Origin: Polyangiaceae bacterium
Lineage (GTDB): Bacteria; Myxococcota_A; Polyangia; Polyangiales; Polyangiaceae
Direction: 5' to 3'
Length of the DNA: 64,000 nucleotides
NCBI GenBank assembly: GCA_016712345.1
Contig: JADJRH010000011.1
Coordinates: 3,720,001-3,784,000 of the forward strand
The position numbers were made by a program, and so were the translations under genes. The notes under the pieces were generated by a model, which was not told the origin of the DNA, ran no database searches, and worked only from the letters and a program-made list of their open reading frames with translations. Positions 9,632 to 17,786 of the stretch are shown here, one piece after another. Every line of letters starts with the position of its first letter. Position 1 is the first letter of the stretch.

Positions 9632-10050
9632 CCCGCGCCGCAGCGGGTCAGACGATCGCCGGTGAGTGCCGCGAGGCAACACGGGAGGAAAGTCCGAACT
9701 CCAAAGGGCAGGGTGCCGGGTAACTCCCGGTGAAGGTGACTTCGAGGAAAGTGCCACAGAAAACAGACCGCCGGGCCGACCCCTTGAGGGCGCCCGGCAA
9801 GGGTGAAAAGGTGGAGTAAGAGCCCACCGCGCACTCGGCAACGAGGGCGGCATGGCAAACCCCACCCGGAGCAAGGCCAAGCAGGAAGCGAAGCGCCCGC
9901 AGCAATGCGAGCGTGGCAGGGCGGCCCGCCCAAAGCTTTCGGGTTGGCTGCCGGAGGCGCTCAGCAATGGGCGTCCTAGAGGAATGATCGTCGCTGGTGA
10001 ATGGGTGACCTTCACCACCACAGAATTCGGCTTATGACCCCTGCGGCCGG
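9632..10050 (+). ncRNA. rnpB: RNase P RNA (bacterial type A)
   Basis: Conserved elements appear in the right order. These are GAGGAAAGTCCGAACTCC near 9687, an ACAGAAAACAGACCGC segment near 9757, AGAGGAATGATCGTCG near 9978, and ACAGAATTCGGCTTATGACCC near 10020-10040. P1 can form between 9638-9650 (CCGCAGCGGGTCA) and 10035-10046. P2 pairs GACGATC at 9651-9657 with GATCGTC at 9986-9992. The RNA is the ribozyme that trims tRNA 5' leaders with RnpA. The boundaries come from the P1 pairing and the terminator and are good to about 10 nt. Open frames across this interval are artefacts. Confidence 0.97.
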
Positions 10051-10089
10051 GACGCCTTGGTGTACACAACGCCAAGGCGTCCTGCTTTT
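10050..10089 (+). terminator. Intrinsic terminator of rnpB
   Basis: A perfect 11-bp stem, GGACGCCTTGG (10050-10060) with CCAAGGCGTCC (10072-10082), is followed by TGCTTTT. The 11-nt loop contains most of a GTGTACAC palindrome (10060-10067). Confidence 0.85.
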
Positions 10090-10114
10090 GGGTAGACCCG
10101 CTGTGGCTTGCCAT

Positions 10115-11680
10115 TTAGATCGAGGTCGGCCCACTTTTCAGAAACAGCAGTTCTTCGAACTGGTCGGGCGGAGAAAACTGTTCACCGTTAATGATCACAG
10201 GGCCCTTGATAGTCCCGGTAAACCAAACCTCCCCATTGGGCGCCAACCGAAGCGAAGGCCGCCACCCCGATCCGCCAAAATCGCCCACGCACGAGATCTC
10301 CCCCGACGCATCTAGAATCACCCAAAAAGTGCCGGCTTCCACCTTTTGACCACCCACCTCAATGTCCGCATCCGCATAAGCAACGACCCACACCTGACCG
10401 GTTAGATCCATCAACCGATCTATCACGCCAAAGCCAACTCCGTTCCACTGGTCCTCGGGTAGAAATGATGTTTTATAAACCAGTGTTTTGTCAGCAGCAA
10501 AATACGCGATATCGTCTAGGGAATAGTCATTCTCAACGGTAGGTAGAGCGGCCAATAATCCACCGTTGGGCGTTGGCGTCAGCCAGCGAGCCGGAACTTC
10601 AACCCCCGATATTGCGCCTTCTATCCCTGCATGCGCGCCGAACGTTTCAGGCTCCCACGTTTGGCAATTGCCTTGATTGCTGTAGTATGTGCACGTTGTT
10701 GGTGGAACCTCCACGTCGCCGATCTCCACAGCTCCGTAATAGTCCCCTTCGAGATACATTCCATCCCCCTCGGCGAACGCGCGACTTGGTTTGACATACC
10801 CACCTCCCATCAACATGCTGTCGAGGGACGACGCCCAAGTCAGGTTTCCCCAACTGTCAAGCTGCGCCGCAAATGCGCTTGAATTGCTCGGGGGAGTAAA
10901 CCAGTCAAACGTGATCGGGTTGCCCCAGTGTGTCACGCTAAACCGAAAACCGTCGGTTTCCCAAGGGATGAGGAAACCCAGCCATCCGGGAACATCCCGC
11001 TGAAAAAGGGGTGCACCGACAGAGTCAAACATGATCAGATAGTCTGAATGCCCGACCGTGCTTTCAATTGGCCCGGTTCCAAAATCGCAGGTTTGCCCCA
11101 CCGCAACGCGAACCCCCGCCATCGGTTGACCCTGACCATTGACATGGAAACGCGGCGGCGGGCCGCCGAAAGCCTCAAAATGGTCACAGCCATCAACAAC
11201 ATGAACCCATTCAGGCGTCAGGTTTGAGTTGAGCTTTGCCAAAAACCACGACCACGATTCGCTGGGCGTTTCAATCTGTGATCCCAGGTTCAGTTTGGTT
11301 TGATAAGCGCCGCGAACAAAGGAGTTACCCTGACTGTCAAGTTCAACCTGATGAACCCGCTGACGACCTGATCCACCTAGGGTTTTTACAAACGAAAACG
11401 TTGGGCAAGTCGCCACGGGTTGACCCGTGGAGGTGGTGGTTGGAGAGCCGCCGCCGGTTGCCGAAGTTGACCCGGAAGTGGACGAAGTGACAGACGTGGT
11501 AGCGGTTTGCCCTCCCCCTGCCCCGTTGCCCCCTGAAGCGACGCCTCCAGTCCCACCGGTGGGCGACAGCGTTTCACCTTCAAGCAGCGTCGAACGCGCT
11601 CCGCACCCACCTCCCACAATCAAAACAATAACGGGTAGACCGAGCGCAGTGGCACTTGAAAGAGAAATGGGCAATCTCAT
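10115..11680 (-). CDS. Secreted lipoprotein, probable beta-propeller, unknown role
   Basis: The 521-residue protein has an N-terminal signal with a lipobox (VGGGC, Cys at about 26). A Gly/Ser/Thr-rich linker of about 60 residues follows, typical of myxobacterial surface lipoproteins. The remaining 430 residues show repeated segments of the kind ...LDSQGNSFVRGAY... and ...LAPNGEVWFTGTI..., like SBBP/NHL-type propeller blades. It is predicted to sit on the cell surface. No catalytic motif was recognised. It is convergent with rnpB and transcribed alone. The ATG at 11680 directly precedes the signal peptide. Confidence 0.75.
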   Translation of the reverse strand: MRLPISLSSATALGLPVIVLIVGGGCGARSTLLEGETLSPTGGTGGVASGGNGAGGGQTATTSVTSSTSGSTSATGGGSPTTTSTGQPVATCPTFSFVKTLGGSGRQRVHQVELDSQGNSFVRGAYQTKLNLGSQIETPSESWSWFLAKLNSNLTPEWVHVVDGCDHFEAFGGPPPRFHVNGQGQPMAGVRVAVGQTCDFGTGPIESTVGHSDYLIMFDSVGAPLFQRDVPGWLGFLIPWETDGFRFSVTHWGNPITFDWFTPPSNSSAFAAQLDSWGNLTWASSLDSMLMGGGYVKPSRAFAEGDGMYLEGDYYGAVEIGDVEVPPTTCTYYSNQGNCQTWEPETFGAHAGIEGAISGVEVPARWLTPTPNGGLLAALPTVENDYSLDDIAYFAADKTLVYKTSFLPEDQWNGVGFGVIDRLMDLTGQVWVVAYADADIEVGGQKVEAGTFWVILDASGEISCVGDFGGSGWRPSLRLAPNGEVWFTGTIKGPVIINGEQFSPPDQFEELLFLKSGPTSI

Positions 11681-11792
11681 TGCACTCAGAACTGTCAGTA
11701 TACATTCGTCTGCCTGGAGCGGACAACATTATTCGCACCTAACCGGCGTAGTTGCTTGACGGAACGCGATCTATCCCGGATGCTCCGCGGCG

Positions 11793-12626
11793 ATGGATCC
11801 CTACGCGCCGATCAACGGCATTTCGCTCGAACGATACGCAGAACTCGGCGCCGAAATTGACGGGATCACCGATCCTGCCGAACAAACAGCCAAAGTGGGT
11901 ACACTTGGAGTTTCACCCGCCGATTGGGATGCCGCGTGCAAAGGGTGGACGGCACGCATGCAGGACATGCGACTCATGGGTCAAGTCGCGACCCGCTACA
12001 TGCAACTCTACAATCAGGCTCTGGCGGCCAAGAAGGGAGTCGCCAAAACAAGCTTTGAAGATTATTGCACAGTGTCCGCCGCAATCTCCGTGTTTGGGGC
12101 CGAAGGGGCGCTCAACCATTACAAGTTGTCGCAGGGTGATTGGACTACCATCAGTGCCCATTGGACAACCGAACTTTCACGCGACCCTATGAATCTGGCC
12201 GTCAGGCGCAATCAACTCCAAGAACAGGAGACCGCACGACTGCGCTCGGGTGGAGCGCCGAGGCCCATTCAGGTTCAACGCACAGCCGGTGGTCAGCCCC
12301 CGGCGGGAGGCGCCGCCGCGTTTGACCCAAACGCGGCCATGGCTGCGAGCATGCAGGCTTCGCAAGCCAATCAACAACAATGGATGGCTTATTCAGCCGG
12401 TGTTATCAATCAACCCGGAGTACAAGCGGCTGTTCAAATGGCAGGCGCCATGAACATGATGGGTGGAGGCTCGCCGCTCATTGTGGGTAGACGGGTATTG
12501 GTCCAATGGAACGACGGCAATCGCTACCCTGCCACCATCATTCAGGTCAATGGCCCTCAAATGCAGGTCGTCTTTCCAAATGGTCAAAACATGTGGGTAG
12601 AGGCTCGTTTTCTAACCCCTGCCTAA
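11793..12626 (+). CDS. Unknown protein with C-terminal Tudor/agenet-like domain
   Basis: The 277-residue protein starts MDPYAPINGISLERYAELG, an arrangement that looks like a conserved family start. About residues 1-150 are helical with repeated Trp-containing segments (PADWDAACKGW, SQGDWTTISAHW). A Pro/Gly/Gln-rich linker follows. The last 45 residues (VLVQWNDGNRYPATIIQV...) have the WxDGxxYPAxI pattern of Tudor/agenet-type barrels. There is no signal peptide or membrane segment, so it is probably cytoplasmic. It lies 12 bp before the zinc-ribbon gene and is likely co-transcribed with it. No function is assigned. Confidence 0.75.
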   Translation: MDPYAPINGISLERYAELGAEIDGITDPAEQTAKVGTLGVSPADWDAACKGWTARMQDMRLMGQVATRYMQLYNQALAAKKGVAKTSFEDYCTVSAAISVFGAEGALNHYKLSQGDWTTISAHWTTELSRDPMNLAVRRNQLQEQETARLRSGGAPRPIQVQRTAGGQPPAGGAAAFDPNAAMAASMQASQANQQQWMAYSAGVINQPGVQAAVQMAGAMNMMGGGSPLIVGRRVLVQWNDGNRYPATIIQVNGPQMQVVFPNGQNMWVEARFLTPA

Positions 12627-12638
12627 AGGTTTCCCTCC

Positions 12639-13061
12639 ATGTATGAAGCCGTCCAAAAGTGTACACATTGCGGCGCCAACCTTACCTTGGACGATCTACG
12701 CAAGCCCAACTGTACTTATTGCGGTACGGTCTACCCTCACCACGCGCAGGCAGCTCAACATGCCGCCGTTGCGGGTCAAGTCATGAATCAAATGATGGCC
12801 CAGCAGGCGCAAATTCAGGCCCATTGGCAAGGCGCCTACGGGGCGGGCCCTTTGCCGCCGGCCCCGTTTGGTGGAGCACCGGGAGGGCAATTCGGCGCGG
12901 CTCCGGGTGGACCTTACGCCGACCCGCAGCGCATTGCCGCTGCCCACATGCAACACGTGGCCGGCGTCGCGAGCACAATCAAGCTGGTCGTGATCCTCGT
13001 GACGGTGGGTGTATTTCTACTCGTGGGAGTGATTGTTGCGGTCGCCCTGCTGCGAATCTGA
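12639..13061 (+). CDS. Zinc-ribbon protein with C-terminal membrane anchor
   Basis: The 140-residue protein opens with a zinc ribbon (CTHCG...CTYCG, spaced about 20 residues). A Gln/Ala helix and a Gly/Pro/Ala-rich linker follow. It ends with one hydrophobic helix (about residues 112-137, KLVVILVTVGVFLLVGVI). The topology suggests a tail-anchored cytoplasmic ribbon. Only 12 bp separate it from the upstream Tudor-like gene, and both have similar Gly/Gln linkers, so the two may act together. The start is ATG 12639. The function is unknown. Confidence 0.75.
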   Translation: MYEAVQKCTHCGANLTLDDLRKPNCTYCGTVYPHHAQAAQHAAVAGQVMNQMMAQQAQIQAHWQGAYGAGPLPPAPFGGAPGGQFGAAPGGPYADPQRIAAAHMQHVAGVASTIKLVVILVTVGVFLLVGVIVAVALLRI

Positions 13062-13119
13062 CGGTTGGAATCGGTCTGAAATGTCCTGCCACCTGACACG
13101 TCGTATTCAACACGGACGC

Positions 13120-13156
13120 CTGGGTAACTGACACCACCACACAACGACCGGGCACG
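13120..13156. repeat. Short dispersed repeat, copy 1
   Basis: The segment CTGGGTAACTGACACCACC and the following CAACGACCGGGCA recur almost unchanged at 23811-23848. There the repeat spans the stop codon of the PEP-utilising gene. Here it lies in a gene-free stretch (13062-13393) and may be the relic of a duplicated gene end. Confidence 0.55.
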
Positions 13157-13179
13157 CCCCGCCACCCGTAACGTCTCTT

Positions 13180-13346
13180 CACCACGGACTCACAGAGGAC
13201 ACGGAGTTTTTCTTATTTTAGGCTGCAATAGGCTCGCACGGCGTCAGCAATCAACCGTCAGCCTGGGATCACGGTGATGTGTACCCGTTGCAGTGAAAGA
13301 AAACAAAAACTCCGTGTGTTCTGTGGTCTCTGTGATTCCGTGTTGA
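13180..13346. repeat. Imperfect inverted repeat in gene-free interval
   Basis: The left arm at 13180-13211 (CACCACGGACTCACAGAGGA, then CACGGAGTTTTT) is matched by its inverted, imperfect copy at 13306-13346. About 95 nt lie between the arms. No coding frame crosses the interval convincingly. The arrangement resembles a small non-autonomous element or REP-type hairpin. Together with the short repeat at 13120 it is all that was seen in the 332-bp gap 13062-13393. Confidence 0.6.
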
Positions 13347-13393
13347 TTACGAGGTTTCAGTTATCCAAACGTGTCAGGTCTTGTTTGGGCGGG

Positions 13394-13717
13394 TTACGCT
13401 GAGAAGGAAGACCCGCAGCCGCAGGTGCTCTTGGTGTTGGGATTGACAAACTTGAACCCGGCTCCCGCGGTGCTCTCCACGTAGTCGATCTCGGTGCCGT
13501 CGAGGTATTGATACGAAAGCGGGTCAACGTAAAGTTTGACGCCCTTGTCCTCGAACTGCTCGTCCATGTCGGTGGGCTTGTCTTCAAAAAACAGGTCGTA
13601 AGTGAAGCCCGCGCACCCGCCCCCGACAACCCGCAGGCGCAAACCCTGACCAATGAGGGCTTCCGCTTCCGCAATTTCCTGCACTTTGGCGGCTGCTTTT
13701 TCGGTGATCGTGACCAT
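13394..13717 (-). CDS. IscA/ErpA-family iron-sulfur assembly protein
   Basis: The 107-residue HesB/IscA domain protein has the three conserved cysteines: one in GGGCAGF (about residue 35) and two in the C-terminal CGCG pair. The family carries [2Fe-2S] or [4Fe-4S] clusters to apo-targets. The length is normal. An AGGAGG Shine-Dalgarno sequence lies 7 bp before the ATG at 13717, which fixes the start. No other isc or suf genes adjoin it, so whether it is ErpA-like or IscA-like cannot be settled by context. The numerous Fe-S clusters of the formate dehydrogenase 4 kb away are possible clients, but that is inference. Confidence 0.93.
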   Translation of the reverse strand: MVTITEKAAAKVQEIAEAEALIGQGLRLRVVGGGCAGFTYDLFFEDKPTDMDEQFEDKGVKLYVDPLSYQYLDGTEIDYVESTAGAGFKFVNPNTKSTCGCGSSFSA

Positions 13718-13871
13718 CGCTTCGTCCTCCTGAACCTCTCACGCTGTGTCTCCCAAGCGCGACTCCAACAAAAGGCCGAACTCGGGATCAGGAATTGAGC
13801 TTAGTGCCGCCGGGGCAGGTTGGCCAGTAGGATTTTGCAATCGCAGCGCGGTCCGGGCTTGAGTACACATT

Positions 13872-15323
13872 TCACGGGACGTTCGCCGCCCCTGGAGTGG
13901 GAGTTCCCGAGAATTTCCAATCGGCAGAAGCGCTGTTCACGTCTTTTCCATTCGGCAATCGGCAGAGGGAACCGGTGGTTTCATCATCGACGGCAGCGTT
14001 GAGCGCCGAACCTTCCACCAGCGACACCGTGCCGATCCCCAGCGTTGTGAGGTTGGCGGTCGTGATCGCCCCCTCATAACTCAAGACATCAATGACCTTG
14101 TTTGCCGCATCGTCCACGAGCGCCACGCCATCCGGTGAACCATTTTGAATTTGGTTCATTGTGCCGGAGAAATTGATCTTCACCGCCCCGGCCGCAGGCA
14201 TCACCGCGCTCGTTCCAACAACCAAATATTGCCCGGCTGCAAGTGTACCTCCCGGGGTTAAGTCGATCACCGAGTATGGAACGTTCTGCGAACCGTCCAC
14301 CAGGACAAGTTTAAGATTTGCAAGACTCACAGAAGCTGTTGTTGCGTTAAAGATCTCCACGAATTCAAGCGTATCTGTCACGTCTTGATCGTAGTCGACT
14401 TCGTTGATCACCAAGTGATCGAGCGGGCACGTGGAGCAAACGCTGCCGCCGCAGTCAACTCCCGATTCTGTTCCATTCTTTTTTCCATCGGAGCAGGTGG
14501 GAGCCGCGCACTTGGTGTTCGAACAAATCTGACTTGTGCAATCGGCGTCGCTTGCGCACGTTTTCCCGTCACCGCAGTCGGGGCATGTGGTGCCGCCGCA
14601 ATCCACATCGGTCTCAGCGTTGTTCTTCAACCCGTCGGTGCACGTGGGCTGACATACCATGCTCTGACAAAGCCCTCCTTTGCAGTCGGAGTTGACTTTG
14701 CAGGCCTTCCCGGTTGGACAGTTCTGACACCCGCCGCCGCAGTCGGTATCGCTCTCCGCGCCGTTCTTGATGCCGTCGTTGCACGAAGCCGGAGCGCACG
14801 CGTAGTTTTTGCAAACTTTAAAAGCGCAGTCGTCGTTGACCAAACACTCAACGCAGTTGCCCTCTGGATTGCAGAGTTCAGTGTTTCCATCACCGCACGC
14901 TTTTCCAACCTCGGGTTGATGCGTGGGCTCACCCAACATGCATGCGTCGATCGTGCAGGGGTTCTTGTCATCGACGAAGTCTTTTGACAGTTCAACTTCA
15001 ATGGCGCCGCCCGCCGAATCACACACGAGTCCGTGACAATCGCCGGGTGTCGGGTCGGGCAATTCAGTGTTTGGAGCCAGGTTATTGATCGCGCATGTCC
15101 CGTTGTCACAAGCTCTTTCTTGGCACGGGCTGTTTGGTTGGGGACACTCTTCGGGCCCGCTGCACGTTTGACCCGACGTGGTTGATCCCCCTGAACCACC
15201 CGTGCCCGTAGGCTCCAACAGCGATTCACCGTAGATCAAACACCCCGAAGAAAAAAACGCGGAAGCAGTACCGCTCGTCACTAAGAAAAGCGCTCCGGTT
15301 CGCGCAAAGTCTCGAAACCTCAC
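13872..15323 (-). CDS. Cys-rich secreted protein with C-terminal lamin-tail-like domain
   Basis: The 483-residue protein has an N-terminal signal and Cys in SSGCLIYGE. About 300 residues follow with recurring C-x-DG-x-KN-x-E-x-D-x-DCGG units (four copies, such as CSDGKKNGTESGVDCGGS), a repeat found in myxobacterial surface proteins. The last 150 residues start LVINEVDYDQDVTDTLEFVE, which matches the lamin-tail domain (LTD) pattern used in secreted nucleases and surface proteins. GTG 15323 is chosen because the longer frame would run 70 bp into the divergent heptose operon. It lies only 26 bp from that operon's first start, so the promoters must overlap. The function is unknown, probably surface binding. 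Confidence 0.75.
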   Translation of the reverse strand: MRFRDFARTGALFLVTSGTASAFFSSGCLIYGESLLEPTGTGGSGGSTTSGQTCSGPEECPQPNSPCQERACDNGTCAINNLAPNTELPDPTPGDCHGLVCDSAGGAIEVELSKDFVDDKNPCTIDACMLGEPTHQPEVGKACGDGNTELCNPEGNCVECLVNDDCAFKVCKNYACAPASCNDGIKNGAESDTDCGGGCQNCPTGKACKVNSDCKGGLCQSMVCQPTCTDGLKNNAETDVDCGGTTCPDCGDGKTCASDADCTSQICSNTKCAAPTCSDGKKNGTESGVDCGGSVCSTCPLDHLVINEVDYDQDVTDTLEFVEIFNATTASVSLANLKLVLVDGSQNVPYSVIDLTPGGTLAAGQYLVVGTSAVMPAAGAVKINFSGTMNQIQNGSPDGVALVDDAANKVIDVLSYEGAITTANLTTLGIGTVSLVEGSALNAAVDDETTGSLCRLPNGKDVNSASADWKFSGTPTPGAANVP

Positions 15324-15349
15324 ACCGGTCAGGTTATCTCGAAGGGCAG

Positions 15350-16105
15350 ATGGTGTCGATCTCGGGCTCTGCAAATCAACGCAACTGGCAAGCCGTTGTG
15401 CTCGCGGGGGGATTGGCAACGCGCATGCGACCGCGCACCCAACATGTACCCAAGCTGCTTCTCAACGTCGGCGGAAAACCGTTTGCAGAACACTTGATAA
15501 AGCAGTTGAAAAGGTGCGGCGCTTCCGAGGTGGTTTTGTGCATCGGCCACCTGGGACAGGCGATCCGAGACGCGCTCGGAAACGGCAATCGCTTCGGTGT
15601 ACACATTTTATACTCCGATGAAGGTGACACGCTTCTCGGAACCGGCGGCGCCGTAAAGCACGCGGCACCGCTCATTCGCGATACATTCGTGCTCACCTAC
15701 GGAGACTCGTTTTTGCCTTTCGACTACCACGCACCGCTCGAAGACCTAGAAGCGCATCCAAACGCGCTCGGCACCATGGCTGTGTACAAAAACGCCGACA
15801 CGCTCGACGTTTCCAACTGCGTCGTCTTAGGCACGTTCGTGGTGCGATACGAAAAGCGCCTCAAAGGTTCACCGCGCGATCCTCAAATGGACCACATCGA
15901 CTACGGCGCCACTGCGCTTCGAAAACAAGTGATCGACGAATTGCCGTCCGGTGTACACATTGACTTTGCCGATGTGCAGTCGCGCCTCGCACAGGCGGGC
16001 AGGCTCCGTGCGTACACATCGGCGGACCGTTTCTACGAAATCGGATCAGAAGCGGGCCTCGCCGATTTTGAAGCGTTCGTTCAATCGCAGCGAGGCCCAA
16101 AATGA
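15350..16105 (+). CDS. hddC: D-glycero-alpha-D-manno-heptose 1-phosphate guanylyltransferase-like nucleotidyltransferase
   Basis: The 251-residue nucleotidyltransferase has the signature VVLAGGLATRMRPRT (about 14-28) and PKLLLNVGGKPF. The catalytic metal Asp is in LTYGDSFL. It is assigned to HddC by neighbourhood: the next three genes complete GDP-D-glycero-alpha-D-manno-heptose synthesis. The enzyme would join heptose-1-phosphate to GTP. It is first in the operon and overlaps hddA by the four bases ATGA (16102-16105), so the two are translationally coupled. The ATG at 15350 is accepted because the signature starts about 13 residues later. A general hexose-1-phosphate nucleotidyltransferase is the alternative. 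Confidence 0.85.
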   Translation: MVSISGSANQRNWQAVVLAGGLATRMRPRTQHVPKLLLNVGGKPFAEHLIKQLKRCGASEVVLCIGHLGQAIRDALGNGNRFGVHILYSDEGDTLLGTGGAVKHAAPLIRDTFVLTYGDSFLPFDYHAPLEDLEAHPNALGTMAVYKNADTLDVSNCVVLGTFVVRYEKRLKGSPRDPQMDHIDYGATALRKQVIDELPSGVHIDFADVQSRLAQAGRLRAYTSADRFYEIGSEAGLADFEAFVQSQRGPK

Positions 16106-17097
16106 TCGTTTCGAGAGCGCCCGTTCGGTTTTCGCTCGGCGGCGGCGGCACCGATCTGCCGTCTTATTCCGATCGATTCGGTGGGTACGTCGTGTCGGCC
16201 GCCATCGACAAGTACATTTACGTGAGCGCCAATCGCCGCTTTTTTCCGTCCATTCGTCTCTCTTATTCCAAGACCGAAATCGTTACCGACGTCGACACGA
16301 TCGATCACCCCATTTTTCGCGAAGCGCTCCGAATGACCAAAATCGACAGCTCGATCGAACTTGTGAGCGTTGCCGATCTCCCTGCAAATAGCGGCCTCGG
16401 GTCGTCGTCGTCGTTCACCGTCGCCCTTCTCAACGCGCTTCACACAATTAAGCGTGAGTTTGTTTCATCGCAAAAATTGGCCGAAGAAGCGTGTGAATTG
16501 GAAATGGTTCGCCTCGGCGAACCGGTCGGAAAACAAGACCAATACATCGCGGCATTTGGCAACGTGACGGCGTTCACCTTTGAGCGCGACGGATCGGTGC
16601 ATGTGGAGCCCGTGCCCGTCTCCGACGATGTGCTCGACGAGCTGCAAAACAACCTTGTGATCTTGTGGTCCGGCGTTGAACGCCCTGCAAAAGTGGTCCT
16701 CGGTGAACAGGGCGCACGCCTGCGCGACCTCAATCCCGACACGGTTGCGCGCATGCACACCATTAAAAGCCTCGGTCACGATGTGTACCGTTTGCTCGTG
16801 AAAGGTGACCTCGACACATTCGGCGAACTCTTGCACGAGCACTGGATCGCCAAGCGAAAAGTTGCCTCCAAAATGACCGACGACACGCTTGATGAACACT
16901 ACGAAGCGGCGCGACGCGCCGGCGCGATCGGCGGCAAACTCATGGGCGCGGGCGGCGGCGGCTTTTTCATGTTCTACGTGCGCCCCGGCGATCGCCGAAA
17001 GTTCGTGGAGCAAATGACAGAGCGGGGCCTGCGGCCGCTTCGATTTCACTTTGATATGGATGGCGCTCGCATTGTGGCCAACATGCACAGGTCGTAG
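16102..17097 (+). CDS. hddA: D-glycero-alpha-D-manno-heptose 7-phosphate kinase (GHMP family)
   Basis: The 331-residue GHMP kinase begins MIVSRAPVRFSLGGGGTDLP, the typical N-terminus of the heptose/fucose kinase branch. The ATP loop is ANSGLGSSSSFTVALL (about residues 94-109), and the C-terminal GHMP motif is GGKLMGAGGGGFFMFY (about 275-290). HddA phosphorylates D-glycero-D-manno-heptose-7-phosphate at C1, giving the 1,7-bisphosphate. The start overlaps the hddC stop (ATGA). After its stop, 44 bp lead to gmhA. Length and motifs are complete. Confidence 0.9.
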   Translation: MIVSRAPVRFSLGGGGTDLPSYSDRFGGYVVSAAIDKYIYVSANRRFFPSIRLSYSKTEIVTDVDTIDHPIFREALRMTKIDSSIELVSVADLPANSGLGSSSSFTVALLNALHTIKREFVSSQKLAEEACELEMVRLGEPVGKQDQYIAAFGNVTAFTFERDGSVHVEPVPVSDDVLDELQNNLVILWSGVERPAKVVLGEQGARLRDLNPDTVARMHTIKSLGHDVYRLLVKGDLDTFGELLHEHWIAKRKVASKMTDDTLDEHYEAARRAGAIGGKLMGAGGGGFFMFYVRPGDRRKFVEQMTERGLRPLRFHFDMDGARIVANMHRS

Positions 17098-17141
17098 TTG
17101 GCCCGATACCAATCGGGCCCCGTTAAGATTGCAAACATCGG

Positions 17142-17786
17142 ATGAGCACTCGCAGCCAATACTTTATTGATGTGTACCTTCGGCAAACCGCGGAGATCGC
17201 CGCGGGCACATCACGCGACGACCTCGCACGTGTGATTGATGTTTTGTTTGAGGCCTACCTCGCCGACAAAACCATCTACACATGCGGAAACGGCGGATCG
17301 GCGGCCAACGCAAGCCATCTCGCCTGCGACATTGCCAAGTTTACCTGGGCAGAAGGCAAGCGCCGATTCAAGTGTTCGTCCCTCTGCGACAATGCCGCCC
17401 TCATCAGCGCTCTCACCAACGACGTTGGGTTTCACCGCATTTTTCTCGATCAACTCAACGGTCGAATGGTGGAGGGTGATGTGCTCGTCTGCCTCTCTGT
17501 GCACGGAGGAAGCGGGGCCGACAAAGCCGGTCCCTGGTCACAAAACCTTGTGAGCGCCGCCGATTTCGCCAAAAAAAGGGGCGGCAAAGTGGTTGCCTTG
17601 GTGGGGTATGACGGTGGAGCACTGCGCCAAATGGCCGATGCGAGTGTGATTGTTCCGAGCACGCCCGACGGTTTTACCTCCACCCCTCATGTGGAAGGTT
17701 TTCATGAGATCTACCATCACCTGATTTGTGAGCGCCTCCGTCAGCTCGCAGTTGAGTTGGGCCCCGCCGCTTCGGAAAACGCGTGA
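17142..17786 (+). CDS. gmhA: Phosphoheptose isomerase (SIS domain)
   Basis: The 214-residue SIS-domain protein has the phosphosugar-binding Ser cluster in CGNGGSAANASHLACDIAKF (about residues 48-67) and a second conserved segment, LSVHGGSGADKAGPWSQN. The family converts sedoheptulose-7-phosphate to D-glycero-D-manno-heptose-7-phosphate, the first pathway step. It is slightly longer than E. coli GmhA (about 192 residues). Its stop overlaps the next start by GTGA. The position between hddA and gmhB supports the assignment strongly. Confidence 0.92.
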   Translation: MSTRSQYFIDVYLRQTAEIAAGTSRDDLARVIDVLFEAYLADKTIYTCGNGGSAANASHLACDIAKFTWAEGKRRFKCSSLCDNAALISALTNDVGFHRIFLDQLNGRMVEGDVLVCLSVHGGSGADKAGPWSQNLVSAADFAKKRGGKVVALVGYDGGALRQMADASVIVPSTPDGFTSTPHVEGFHEIYHHLICERLRQLAVELGPAASENA

